Shown here one piece after another: positions 12,244-24,411 of a DNA stretch of 64,000 nt (position 1 is the first letter of the stretch; each line of letters starts with the position of its first letter). The notes under the pieces were generated by a model that saw only the letters and a program-made list of their open reading frames with translations, did no database searches and was not told where the DNA came from. Source of the stretch: Acanthaster planci. Taxonomy: Eukaryota; Echinodermata; Asteroidea; Valvatida; Acanthasteridae. The stretch is taken from contig NW_019091403.1 of the NCBI RefSeq assembly GCF_001949145.1, positions 389,650 through 453,649 on the forward strand. Direction: 5' to 3'. The position numbers and the translations under genes were made by a program.

Positions 12244-13680
12244 ACGTGTACGTCTTTTTTGCATTGAAACTAGTTTGTAGTTGTATGGACGGCTGGAATT
12301 GCGGTTACCAATTCCAGCTCTATTTTAGCCCACCAGTCGTGACGTTGAAGGTTAGAATCTTTGTTTCCATTTAAGACGAGCTTGTGGCGGAAAGAAGTCC
12401 TAGGTATAGACGATTCAAGCCACGTTTCACTGGACATTCTTGACGGCGCCATTAATGGCAGTATGCATTGTGTTGGGTCCCCGAACAGTGGCTCCGTACA
12501 ATAATATCACAGTGTGCACCGCCATTGGCGGGGGCCACGGCAGATGACCAGTGATTACGTCACCATGGTCAGTGGATTCGTCTATATGAATCAGAACAGT
12601 AAACCCCCCCCCTTTTGCCGTTCATTGTTTTACAACCATCTATTTATGTACAAATGCACAAACTGTATATCTGCATTGATCATGCTTTTTAAATTCGCTG
12701 CATCGCTTTCGCATTTCCACTTTTATAGTTTCCGGATATTGGCTACTTTTAATGGAAGTTTCAAAAGCTAGGACCTGTTGGACATAATATAAAAGACACA
12801 CCTTATGATTTCTGCACGTATTGGTGAGTGTTCCTCGAAAGTACTTTGATAATTCACAGATCAAAGTTAAAAGGAAGAACATTTTCCGTCGAGTAAGTTA
12901 AGTTCTGTTGAGTGTTATTAAGAATTCTTGTAACATGCATTCAATTAAAGGATTTAAAAAATATTTATTTCTGGGCGAACGAATACTTGTTGAACATGAA
13001 TGTGCTAAAGTGAACATTGTGTGCCTTATCTGCTTCATGGTTGACCTCTCTATCGTGATTGGATTACTCTTTCAAGTCCTCATATCGTGGACCAATCAGA
13101 ATGCGGCATTTCCTGTTGTGGCTTTAAAGAGTAACTGCTGTCTTTGGTTATGTGAACGGGTCAAGTCGTACTGGAGAATTTTTCTGCACGGTTTGATCGT
13201 TGTTTTCCACCTTAAAACCTGCCCGACCTCATTGTAAAGACACGTCCTTGCGTGGGAGAAATACTTGCAACCAAACGAACCTCCTTCAATTTGTACATTT
13301 AGAGAACATGGACAATCTGATTGCTTTAACACAAAAAGTTGTTGGGACATAAGAACTTAAAACCATGAAAGTATCTCGTCTTCAAACGGTAGAAGACCGT
13401 TGAGACATTTAGACGAAAACGTAAGTGCGCTGACGTGTAATCAGCCTTTTTTGTGATGTAACCATTACGTTTTTGTCCGTTCTTGAATGTAGCTTTAGTA
13501 ATGTTAGTATTCAAGAAGGAAAACGATAGTTTGTGGGAAATAATGTAGGTTCAGCCAGAAACAATGATCTGTTTTTATAAATAATCGTGCCTGTTAATTT
13601 TTAACGTGTCCCTATTAAAAAAATATGTTGACGAAAATCACATACGTTTGTGAGTTGTGTTTTTATTATTTCCTCTCCAA

Positions 13681-13787
13681 ATATGGCAATGGGTGACTTT
13701 GAGACGCTGATGGCAGCAAACATACCGGTCCTTTTCAGGGCACTGTGCGTGCTCAGAACTATGCACACGCTCTCATAGTCTGGGTAC
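13681..13787 (-). repeat. Dispersed repeat copy A (inverted relative to copy B)
   Basis: Read on the minus strand, this stretch matches 14695-14805: an ACCAGACT-like start, a CGTGCGCATGCTCAGAAC-like block, GGACCGGTATGTTTG, CTGCCATCAGCGTCTCAAAGTC and a final ATATTT, with small indels. Two such copies in opposite orientation show a repeat family. The intervening 0.9 kb could be an element bounded by long inverted ends, or these may simply be two independent insertions. Confidence 0.7.
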
Positions 13788-14694
13788 CGGACTCGATGAT
13801 TCTGACTACTCAACAAATCAAGGGTGCACCAAAATAAATAGACCGGTCTCATTACTAAAAGTTATACCCTCAAAATCTTCTATTTTAGAGAATCCTTAGA
13901 GCCATGGAACTGGGGAATGGAAGAAATATGGCACTGAACCTCTGGCCCGGACTCAAGGCTTCCAATTCTGAGCAATTTGGATGCAATCGGGTCCGAAAGT
14001 GGTACTATTTTAGCCGTTTTGCAGAGGGATGCATTTTCAATATGGCTACTTTTCCTGGACAGTGAAATTTCCTTCATTTTAGGGGTGGTCTGCTTTGGGT
14101 GAGAATTTCTCGAAAATTCATTGGTCAATCCACAAAAAATTAAAAGGAAAATGAAAAAGGACATGTCGAACATCGATTTTCTGCGCAGCCTAAACACTTG
14201 TGAGAGTTGTATTTTTTAAATATTTGTATGGGGATTTGTCACTGCTGTCTATGGGAACTGGTCTGCTGCGGTACACTCTCAAGGGTCTGGTATCACCCAT
14301 TGTCCACGTGACCAAGACTGGAGGAATTCCTCCAATTCTCCGGAAATAGCCGAAATCTTCCGAAGTCGTCCCGTCTATATTCGGCATGTTCGGATGGTAC
14401 TGTTGATGTTCGGTTATTCCCGGCTGGGTAGGTAGGCTAGCTGTTGAACGTAAACCTCCGAAACCTAATGACGACTGTTGACTCTACTACAATATTAAAA
14501 TACCTTTACAGTATTACCCACCGGATATGGTAAATAAAAAGCCTCATTTTGGGGAGGTCGCCACTGATGAAATCGAAGACACCCTGGCTCTCAACTTGTA
14601 ACTCCTGACCCTTGCGTCATATCTATTTATATCCGTGGGTTATGTCTGACATAAGATTTTTTTATCAAGAGTCCATCAGCGAATCTTTGGGCAG

Positions 14695-14805
14695 GGAACC
14701 AGACTAAACACCCTAAGAACAACGTGCGCATGCTCAGAACTAGTAGAAAGGACATCGGTATGTTTTGCCGCCATCAAGCGTCTCAAAGTCTCCCGTTGGT
14801 ATATT
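14695..14805 (+). repeat. Dispersed repeat copy B (inverted relative to copy A)
   Basis: This is the plus-strand partner of 13681-13787. Shared blocks include AACCAGACT, TGCTCAGAACT, CGGTATGTTTTGC and GCGTCTCAAAGTC. The copies differ by about one base in five plus indels, so the duplication is old. No open frame spans it. Confidence 0.7.
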
Positions 14806-16564
14806 TCAGAACGAAATTTTCTTGTTTTGGGAGGCAACATTAAAAAAAAAAGTTTCCTTGTAAATTTGGGTGACCCGTGATGTGGAGGGCGAAAATTGTA
14901 TTGAAAACACAGAAAACCAAACCCAAATCAAACCAATTACAAGAGATTGCTACGCGCTCTGACACGGGGGCCCTTGTGGACTTATTACCTTTACCAGCAG
15001 TAAATACTGAAAGTATAGTTGCATGAGGTCAGTCGCGGAGCGAAGTTATACCTGGGAAAATGGTAGCCCACGAACACGGACTGCTAGTGGTGGACTGTAG
15101 CAGGGGAAGGAGGCGAGAAAGAAAAGGCAAGATCAGAGACTAAGAAAGATCAGGGGTTGGATGGAGAAAGATTCGATAGCGGAGTACAAGGAGAGGGTTG
15201 GGGACAAAATGACTTTAGTACGCAGGCGAGGATCTAAGTTATAGAGGGCATGAAACACCGTGCGATAGAGGAGGAGTGGGTCCTGAATCGACTGAAGTGG
15301 AAGAAGGCTGCTCATTCGGCTAGCAAACGGGTGAAGTTTACGAAGAAGTGAAGTACGAGGGTGCTCTTCAAAGTGGCTCAGAAGAGGGCGCTGTTTCCAG
15401 AGCCTTGCTCACAGACGTGCTCGAGCTCTGATCAGGACATAGACGTACGGTAAACGCAGAGCACAGAGGAACTGAACTAGATTAAAACCTGTGGAGGTAG
15501 CTGTGAATCATTTCGCTTACCCCCACTAGCTCTTAACACAGGGCGCTAAAAAGGGAACAGGTCTTAAGGAAATAAGTCATAAGTACCGTACCAACGTATA
15601 AAGCATTATTTGCTGTCCTATGCCTAATCAACGCATATACATTCAGTACTCACGTATCATGCACACGTAAGTCCTGACCAGAGATTTTAAATGAACTCTG
15701 TCCAATGAATTTTAAACAAAAAGTTTACGTAATGTATTTGCCCTTCCGTCAGCGCCCAATAACACAGGCACCGATTTTTTTTCACACAAACGCCAGGGTA
15801 ATCAGACTTGAACGAAGACTAAAATTGAAACTCTGGAGGATTTTAAGTGCGACATATCAACAGACTATAGTCGCCTCTCAAGACTAGCACTAAAACCATT
15901 CTTTAAAAAGTATTTGCCCAGGAAATGGAGAAAGTGCAGCATGAGCTGAGGGGTAAGAGGGCGCTGTTTTCATGCTCCCTAAAAGAGAAGTGGCAACAAA
16001 TCTTCCACTTTGTAGCAAATTTGTAAAAGTGGGCAAAGGCGAAAGGTATTTAAAATCTATCGAGAATATTTCGGGGAATTATGCGCTGTAGTGTATTTTA
16101 GGATGACACAAGGTGGCGCTGTTTCACCTTCGGAGCAAATCAAGTACAAAGGAATTTAAAATTCACACCTCGTATGCAGTTACTCATCCACACTTGACAC
16201 CTTGAAACAAAGGACATATGAGTCAAAACAAACACAATCTTTCAACATGATACCGAAGAGTGTAAAAGTGGGAATTTGTAATAGGCTGATGAAGGATGGG
16301 GAAAATATGCGATCAGGGCAAGGGATGCATACACAAATAACGGGAGGGAATCCCGTGCAGTGACGTCATCGTGTCCAAACTACAGCCTTTTATCTGACGA
16401 CTGTTTTATATCATATGTCGTTTTATTTATATCAGTCGAGTTAGCAACTGCCCGTTCACGTCATTTTATAGAGTTGCTTGAGTTTATTATCTGATTATTG
16501 AGAAATAAATAATGCTAATCTACACTTTATGTTTCTCAAACGACATATCGTTAAATGGTGGCAC

Positions 16565-16572
16565 TATATAAA
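16565..16572 (+). promoter_or_regulatory. TATA-box-like element upstream of the SAM-domain gene
   Basis: TATATAAA lies 1.3 kb upstream of the SAM start codon and about 370 bp before a good GTGAGT donor at 16941. It could drive a non-coding first exon ending at 16940. Such octamers also occur by chance in AT-rich DNA. Confidence 0.2.
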
Positions 16573-16594
16573 ATACTTCCAATTTTAAATGAGC

Positions 16595-16940
16595 GTCAAA
16601 AGAAAAGGAAATACGTAATCCTTATGATATCCAACTCTCCCACCAGCTTCAGCTCAATCACGCCCTTGATCCAAACATGACTGTGCAACTGCTGTACAAA
16701 GGCACAAAACAGTCGTAGGATAGAGAGCTCTTGATGTTTTGGGTAGCCGACCATTCATGATCATCATGCACTCGTTATCGTGTACGTACACACAGCGAAT
16801 ACACACACGGTGCGGATGTCGTGGTGAACGCATCTCGATGTATCATGGCTTGAGATGAACTCGACCAGGAATTCCGCAAGCAGGTCTTGTCAAGGGAAGT
16901 AATCCCGGAGCCAACGATTTCCTGCCCAGCACCCATCCCG
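16595..16940 (+). other. Candidate 5' UTR exon of the SAM-domain gene
   Basis: Exon 17788-18529 begins with a true-looking acceptor (TTTTATTTCAG) and carries 76 nt of non-coding leader, so at least one upstream non-coding exon must exist. The sequence ending CCCATCCCG|GTGAGT at 16940/16941 is the best nearby donor; it would give an intron of 847 nt. The left boundary is only a guess from the TATA-like box. Confidence 0.25.
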
Positions 16941-17787
16941 GTGAGTTGTTTTGGGGGTAGCCTGGCCGGTAACTTTGCATGCTTTACGATGTTTTTTGGG
17001 GGAAAGATTTTGTGTCCATTTCTAGCGTGGTGTCTGTGGCCAGGTGCATTTACACAAATCCAAATGACATGTGGCCACGATGTGTCATCGAGGTTTCATC
17101 TTGACGCCTGCACGACCACAAATAAATGTAATACAGGCGTTCATCATTCACTTCACACACTTCAATTCTACCCGCGACACATTAGGCTGGGTCTGCATCG
17201 AGTGTTCCGTTGAGTGCTAAAATTTCTTTCAGTTTGACTTGCCGTAGCCAGAACATTCAAATTTAACGTTAATCAGATATTGCAACACGATTTTGCAGCG
17301 GTGTCAAATGGCGACATCTGCCATTTACAGTTAGACCTGTGTGTCTTTTGCTTAGTATATAGGCCCTAGTATAAGTATGATACCCCATGAAATTATTCTG
17401 TAGTTTATATGATTTCAATCACAGTCTTTTATTTGGTGTGACATTTTCCCCACACCTTCGTAGTAATCTCATCAAAAGTGGTAGAGTAGACACTGTGATT
17501 GCACGGTTGAATTTGGAAATATTATATTGCTTCAAGAAGCATAAGGAAGGACTTGCCTTTATTGCTCTTTTTGACCTGGGTAATAAGTTGTTTTTACATG
17601 TAAATCTGAGTCCTGAAATTTTGCTTTAATTTTAGAAAAACTGAGTTGCAGTAGCAAGTCAATAATTTTCTGGTATTGTCTTTTCGGGATGTCTGTTTTT
17701 AAGTGTTTTGATGTAGTTTTGTTGTAAAACCACATGCGTACTGAATTTTGTATTGTCTCACTTTTAAAAAAAATGCTTTTATTTCAG

Positions 17788-18529
17788 CATTCGGCGCACA
17801 GTTTGTCAACCTGGGACACCAAGTTGTGGAAAACAGCAGCAGAATATAATTAGGTTGAGGTGAATGAGTTGCACAGCTCGATCTGTGATGGTAGACAGTG
17901 CAATGGCTGACCCTGAGAACAACATTGTCCGGGAATGGCTGCGAACACTAGACCTGGCCCACCACCTGGACAGCTTCATTGACAATGGCTACGATGACCT
18001 AGAGACCTGTAAACAGATCGGGGAGGAGGACATGGACGCCATTGGCGTCCAGGACCCCCGACAGCGGGAAGAGCTGCGTCAAGCCGTGGCCCGGCTCAAG
18101 CAGGAGGGTGGCACTGCAGTCTACTTCACTCTCATGGGTCCCGACACCGACTACATCTACGAGGAAGACGTGACGGTGGACTACGGTTATGCAGAAGACG
18201 AGGACGAGAAGGTCCACTCCCTACTGGAGGGTGGCAGAAGCGGGATATGCGACTGCAGGAGCTGCGAGTGTCTCCAGGAGAGCCCCTTTGAGGTCCAGCC
18301 CCAGTGTTACCTGGACCGACAGCGCTGGAAGTGGACCGAGCACCACCTGCGCCGGGGGTCCTTTGAGAGTGCTGCTGAGTACCGGCGCGCCTTTTCGGAG
18401 CACTCCAGCAGTGAGACTTTGGCCACCAAGCCCAGATCCGCCAGTGCTGTGGAGCGGGGAGGCTTCATGGAAGCCATCGGGGGGATGAGTCCACACGAGC
18501 AGCAACGGAGGATGTTTCGCTCCCTCAAG
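17788..18529 (+). CDS. SAM-domain protein, SAMD5/SASH1-type, first coding exon
   Basis: The exon begins after TTTTATTTCAG (AG 17786-17787) and ends CTCAAG|GTATGT at 18529/18530, phase 0. Translation probably starts at ATG 17864; an in-frame TGA sits directly before it. Later in-frame Mets at 17888 and 17903 are alternatives. Of the 222 encoded residues, about 19-85 form a SAM domain. NIVREWLRTL and SFIDNGYDDLETCKQIG are very close to vertebrate SAMD5, which also has YFTL just after the domain, as here at 87-90. SAM domains mediate protein-protein assembly. Next come an acidic Tyr-rich stretch (94-115), a CxCxxCxC cluster (Cys129, 131, 134, 136) and a charged segment to EQQRRMFRSLK. Human SAMD5 is only about 170 residues, so this is a longer relative; the rest lies in later exons. 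Confidence 0.85.
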
Positions 18530-18946
18530 GTATGTTGTCATAAATGTTTGCACCTCACCAACTTTACACAATTCTTCTGTGAATTATTTTAAAGTAAAGA
18601 CAGGGCATGCTACCTACACGTATTTTGAAAGCTTCTTCTGTAAAGCTTGGAACAAAATACCACAGTTGCTTTCCCATAGAATTGAAGTGCGCTGCCCTCT
18701 TGACTCCTCATGTGCACATTATGCAAATTTGTTTTCAAACTGTCTGAAAAGGAAGTGTTGATTAATCACTTTTGGATCGAAAATAGAAACTTGACTGCAG
18801 CTGGCTTTGAACTTCTAATTGGTTCTTATAGATGCCAACATGGAACTAAAGGATACTTGTGTTCATCAGTGAAAAAAAACACAAGATAATGAAACATGCA
18901 TGTATCTGCTAAACACGTGTGTAATATGGAATACTTCCCCTTGCTT

Positions 18947-19001
18947 AACCCTAACACTCCTCAATCCTTCACCTGTTGGAGGACTGAGGAGTGTTAGGGT
19001 T
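18947..19001. repeat. Near-perfect 23 bp hairpin in the SAM-gene intron
   Basis: The left arm begins AACCCTAACACTCCTCA and the right arm ends TGAGGAGTGTTAGGGTT. They pair over 23 bp with one A-C mismatch and one terminal G-U, around a 9-nt loop (CACCTGTTG). It may be a palindromic repeat remnant or a short miRNA-like precursor. At 55 nt it is shorter than a typical pre-miRNA, and the pairing does not extend outwards. Confidence 0.75.
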
Positions 19002-21587
19002 GTAGGTCAATGCCAGCAATTCCTGAACACCACGTTTGTTGTGGACGGCACATTAGCCATGTATATATTAATATACTGCCGTCAGAGTTAATTGATTCTG
19101 AATAGGAACCCCCAGGTCTCTCTCTCTCTGTTTTTCTGTCTGATCTGCTTGTACACGTAAGACGTACATGTATTTTGTGTGTGCGCCTTACTAACAAAAA
19201 TAAATTTATACGCTTCAAGGATGCACTGACCCTACGTAATGAAAAGAGAGAGCTATTGTCACTTGGATTGTGATCTTAGCGTTAATGCAAAACTGTTCAA
19301 AAAATTCAGGGTTCTGTAAAACTTTTGCCATGGGTTTAAAGATAGGTTAAAAGTCTTATTTCAGGAGATACATGTAATTTGCTGTTATGATCTTCCGAGG
19401 ATTTTTTTGAAAAGGAATTTATATAAATCCGTACCTGCCCTCAGTCTCAACACCGCAAGTGAATGTGCAGTGAAGCGGAGACAAGTAATACCGTTCCTGT
19501 CCACTGCACTCGATAGTGTCCGTCTACTTCCCGCGTTCGGAATGGGCATCCGATTTCCATATTTTGTCCCCCTATCGCTTCATCTTTTTTCCTTTGTTTC
19601 TTTTCCTTTCCACTTTGCTGTCATGGGCCTCTCTCTCTTCTAGTCTGACGTCGTTGTCGTCAGGTCATCTTGACGGCTTAGTGCTAATGCCCTCAAGACA
19701 AATATTTGCATTTTCTGTGCATATTTTGTTTTTTTGGGGGGGAGTTCTTTGCTTAAACGACCGTCCACAGCAACTTGAGCTTTAAACAGAAGAGCACTTA
19801 AACATGTCCACGGATCAAAAGAAATTAAAATACATAATTTATCAGACTATGTTTACACATCAAGTCCCTGAAATTTTTAAATTTGAAACATAAAAGAACT
19901 GAAAAATTGAAAATTGTATAATTAATCCTTTACAGTTGACAAATTACTGGTATGGCTTTAAGGGAAAAATGATTGCTTTTGGAATATTTGAAACATCAAA
20001 ATACGGTACACGTTATTGTAACGCAACTTTTCATATATACGCAGGTATATATGTAATATATATTTTTATTTCCCTAATGCCTTTTATCCAAAGCTTAGGC
20101 TGGGTTATACTTTGCAAAAGTATCAGATTAAACAGATGTATTCCTGCCAAGAATTCGAAAAAGTTGTGTGTCAACTCCAGCAAATTTGGCTGCGAACATT
20201 TCGTGATGTTGAATTTGAACTGGTCTTTTCACTTGTGTCTGGGTGCACGGAGGCCAGACATCAATCCCAGAGGGCATCCTTTGGGGCCACTTGATTTTTG
20301 TTTTTTCAGAAGTTCACAGAAGATGGGAAAATCTTGATAAAAATGTAAATAATTATAGAAGTCCGATTGCAATTTGTTCAAATTGATGCAGTATAGGCGT
20401 TGTCACTCTTCGTCTTGGCCAGTCTGTTGTCAGAGCGTGTCTATGCGTACATAATCAAGTTTTTCCATCTCGGGGACAAAAAAAATTCACAGGACAATTT
20501 GCCATCTAAGTAAATAATGTCTCCCTCTTTGATCTCTTTCCTCAACAGTTCGTGTAGCCGCTCTGACAATAAATTGATTTCACAACTGCATCAAGGTGTT
20601 TTTCCTTTGATGGTTAGTTTTTTTCCTTGTTGTGTGTTTAAGTTTAAACGGGGAATGTGGGGATGTGACGACTTGACTCCCAGAACAATCAGTTAGTTCT
20701 TGCGTCTCCCCCTGGGAAATTTAAAGCTGGCCGTTAAATGTTTGAAATAGCTGCTGGGACACGTTTTGGTCCGACCTCGCACGTGTGAACACTACTCATG
20801 ATCTTATCAATAGAAAAAAATTGCAACTGGTGTTTTGACCCAGTCATCAGACATTTAAACTTGAGTGGAGGTGTTTCCGAAACCTTGAGTTACCTGCAAC
20901 TTGAACCTGTGCAATTCAGACCAGGCCTTGAAGTTCCAAAATGTGTTTTACATTCAGAAGGAAGTTTAACATGTGACTAAGAAATCTGGTTTGTATTTTT
21001 TCGGGCCAGTGGAAAAAACTCCACTTGTCAAATTTGTCGGAAACGGAACAGGTCTTTCACAACCGGTCCTGTACTTCAGTGTGCCGTTAGGATTTGTGGT
21101 GATGTTGATTTTAACAACATTCAACACAATGCAGGTTGTACTATTGTCGCTTAGGGTTGCTGAGTTCTTTTATATTTGCGGTGGTACCGCAAGGTTGTAC
21201 CCAAACTGCAGCCCCATTGTTGGCAGGCTTAAATAGTGTTGCGAGGGGGGGAATACAGAGGGGCTTTGGGCAATCTCGGCTTTGCTTTCAGTGACAGGAC
21301 TTGCCACTGTTAGAGTTGGGGATTTAGCTTTGGAAGTTTGGTTATCTGTTTGTGGATGCGTTCTGCCAGTGGTGGTGCATGTGGAAGTGCAGTGTTACTC
21401 TGCTTTGCCAGAGGTGTTCTAATACCGCTGCGATTTCTGCACACATTTAACATAAAAATCCGAATTAGGCACATATACCGGTACTTGTGCAGAATGCAGA
21501 TAAAAATCATTTCTTTCTGCCTTTACAGTGTGAAAAATGCAATCATGAACAACAACAAAATATTGCATACTGCAATACAAGTACAGC

Positions 21588-21643
21588 AACATCATGGTCT
21601 CTACAACAACATCATGGTCTCTACAACAACATCATGGTCTCTC
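21588..21643 (+). repeat. Tandem repeat, 20 bp unit, about 2.8 copies
   Basis: The unit CAACATCATGGTCTCTACAA repeats with no mismatch in the visible copies, then diverges at TCTCTGATC. It sits in the SAM-gene intron. Identity between copies implies a recent expansion. Confidence 0.9.
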
Positions 21644-22502
21644 TGATCAGTTCAGCATGGATCAAACTTTTTTAGAAACAGTACCAGCAGATTGAATCAA
21701 TACTCGTTGGAAGACCATTGAACTGCAGTATTACAGTGTGCACAAGTATTGTAGGTAGTGTACGGTAGGTGTGCACGTCCCTTTGATGTAAAAATGATCT
21801 TTGATTTTGAACGCATAGGTGTACTTGGCACACAGACACTAAATATGGAAACTATGGACATTCAAGGTCTTGGGAAGCCCAAGATACTGAAGTACGGTAC
21901 AGTGTATGGACAGGAAGAAAGGCTGGATTGGATCAAATATTAATTGATGTTCACACCTGTTATTTGATCACTTGGTTTTGAAGTTAATACCCAACCCCCA
22001 GACTAGATAATTGTTGTAGGGAAAACCTCTTATCATTTTGTTGCATGGGGGAACTGTTTGAGGGGAAGAGCATTCCATTTTACCTTCCCCACCCCTGGGG
22101 TAAGTCTTACACCAACTGTACTAGGTTATCAGTAACATGATTCTATATTCCCGAATTTCAGCACCTGTCACATGTGCCACATTTACTGGCTTTGCGTCAG
22201 AGGGAATTCCGTGCACTTGTTCATGACAGTGGTTTAGTCATTTGTAAAAGCCAAGGTTCCTTGAAAAGAGACTACATATGCAGGCTACAATGTCCAGTTT
22301 TCATGACCACATGCATGTATGTACATGTATGTGTCGGGGGCTGTATGAAATGTTATGGGACAAGAAACCACTGGAGTGCCTACCAGGCAGTTTTTGGTAA
22401 ACTTGAGGTCGCTTTCACAGAAATGTTTCCCATGGGTTGAGTAAAAGTGTCAAGGAATCGTGATGTACTGTACTTTATGCAGATCTAATGCATGTAACGC
22501 AC

Positions 22503-22536
22503 ATATACATGTACATGTACATACATGTATACATGT
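22503..22536. repeat. TACATG-rich alternating repeat
   Basis: Overlapping TACATGTA/GTACAT units form a self-complementary stretch. Similar short clusters occur at 26965, 28915, 29467 and many single sites elsewhere in the window. Confidence 0.7.
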
Positions 22537-23263
22537 TGATCTTTGAATCTTGAGTTAAGATGCAAACTTGTGTTTTGTCTTTTGGAATACAATGTGCATA
22601 GCATGATCCGTACATGTAGGTACGGTGTCGTAGGTAACATCTAGATTAAGGTTGGTCACACCTACATCGACCACAGAATATTTGTGGTGTTGTGACAACT
22701 TTTTGAGCAAGATGTGTTCCCATGACCCACTGCACATTTACAGTTTACCTCTGTGGTACTTTTTTTTTTCCCAATTGCCCCCACTTGTTTTGTATAAACT
22801 GTAATGTAAACGACATCTTTGGAGAATTTATGGGTCTGAATTGTATGACCTCAGTTGAAGGTCATGACATAGACTGACATGTATGTAAAACAAGAGATCA
22901 GGTAACCGTGAAGGGGGACTTCATGGTAGAGATTGCGTAACCACAGAGCTGCTAGCACACAAAAGGTGCTTTTGTTCTTTAAGTGGCCGGCCAGACAGGG
23001 ACTTCCCCTGAAAAGGTCCACCTCTGTTGTTGAGAATTTCTCTACTGGTCATAAGGAAGGAATGTGGCAAATGTTCGCCTCACAGGGAGATGGTGATGTA
23101 ATCCCACTAAATACCAAACACCTTGGTGTAGATGAAACGAAGAGTTTTGCTGGGAAAGGAAGGCAAAGTATTGCTCTCCTCCTCTCTCTGGAATCTTGAG
23201 AAATCTTGGCTTCGTGTAGGGATAATTAGGAAGGAAATTCTTCCAGGAACATTCTTTCTAAGG

Positions 23264-23290
23264 ATGAGTGCACCAGGGCCAAAACGAAAG
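23264..23290 (+). CDS. Candidate short alternative first exon (MSAPGPKRK)
   Basis: ATG AGT GCA CCA GGG CCA is followed by AAACGAAAG and a strong GTGAGT donor at 23291, leaving phase 0. Phase 0 is what the 43608 acceptor needs. A short basic N-terminus spliced to a shared downstream exon would be an alternative-promoter isoform. Such ATG-plus-donor pieces also arise by chance, so this is weak. Confidence 0.2.
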
Positions 23291-24056
23291 GTGAGTTGTT
23301 TGACAACATTTTGATCGGACTTTCAACGTAATTGGAAACTGCTTTTTTTTACTCCTTTGAAATTTGCCTGGAGATTTCCCCCTGCAGTAGCTTTTTATGC
23401 AAGCTGTCTGCACTTTTGTAACTTGGATATCCGAATATTCTTTGGTTTGATTGACAGGCCTGTTTTTGTTGGATGTGTCATCTTCTTCAAAGTGTCCAGG
23501 ATGTAAAGAAATCGATGAGCAGAAAACTCTATGCAGATGTGTTTTCAAATAGAAAGTTGAAACTGAAACCATCATCATAATTATGTTTAACAGTTTTTGA
23601 CAAAATGCCTTTCTTTTTGCACTTTCGTACAACCTTTTCAAAGCCAAACCATCCTATACAGTGGTTTAAACATTCAAAACTCTTCAATACTGCCCTCTAG
23701 GCTGGAAGAGTTGAAACCAGAAATGTTTGTATTAACATCAAACGATGCCGATTATGTCATGATACCCAGCAGTGTAAATGGCACGTTCATGAAAGGTTTC
23801 AGGAAGTAATCTGTATTTAAAATCAAAACTGACAAATTGTAAAACTAATCTATTTCAGGAAATGAAGTAAGCCTATTTATTTATATCTTGCAACACTTGT
23901 AACAGCAGATTGATGCTTTTGCATAGCTCTATAGGGGAATTTGAATTTACAAAGTTTGTCTGCCCATTCAAAAAATGAAGTTAAATTCATCAAAAAGCAA
24001 ATGAAAAAAAACCATAAAAAACGGAGTTGAAAAATGATTTGAAATGTTAGTGTCAG

Positions 24057-24411
24057 CTTAAAATGGCTAAATGTGAAAAGAGAAAAAGTGATTAAATTGA
24101 AGGAAGAAGAAATTTCAAAAATTTGGAGCTTTCAAATTCTACAGAATGTGACTTCCTGGTTTGAAGAATTTGAAAGGATTCAGTGTTACTGGTGCCAGAA
24201 AGCAGGATATTACGTGGGGCTTTGTGAACCAATTCTTGTCAGAGTAGAAAACCGTACCATTAGGGTCCCAGATAGTGGTCAATATTTTAACGATGAGAAA
24301 GATCTCTGGCAAGAAAATTCCAAGGGATATCTGGTAAATGATTTCCAACCCTTGTTTTTGACCAAAAAAAAAGATAAAATTTATGAGCAACATCCGAGAC
24401 TCTGTACCATT
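24057..24411 (+). CDS. Candidate exon-like open frame, unidentified
   Basis: An AG acceptor at 24055-24056 leads into an open frame that runs to a strong GTAAGT donor at 24412. It enters in phase 2 and leaves in phase 0. The translation is Glu/Lys/Trp-rich (for example WFEEFERIQCYWCQ) but matches no family I know. The pyrimidine tract before the acceptor is poor and chance frames of this size are common here. Confidence 0.15.

Larger units (their letters stand above)
10032..12300 (+). other. Probable LIN28 3' UTR and downstream sequence
   Basis: AT-rich sequence without a coding frame follows the LIN28 stop. The first canonical AATAAA is at 10932-10937. An ATTAAA lies at 12121-12126, and others occur further on. 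LIN28 3' UTRs in other animals are often 2-4 kb, so a long UTR is plausible, but the cleavage site cannot be fixed here. It contains miR-125/lin-4 and weak let-7 seed matches, listed separately. Confidence 0.5.
12300..16560. other. Intergenic region between LIN28 and the SAM-domain gene
   Basis: No gene is supportable. Open frames are short and lack motifs. The region contains the inverted repeat pair at 13681-13787 and 14695-14805. Between 15370 and 16130 the 9-mer GAGGGCGCT and close variants recur, and they probably belong to dispersed repeats. Confidence 0.5.
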
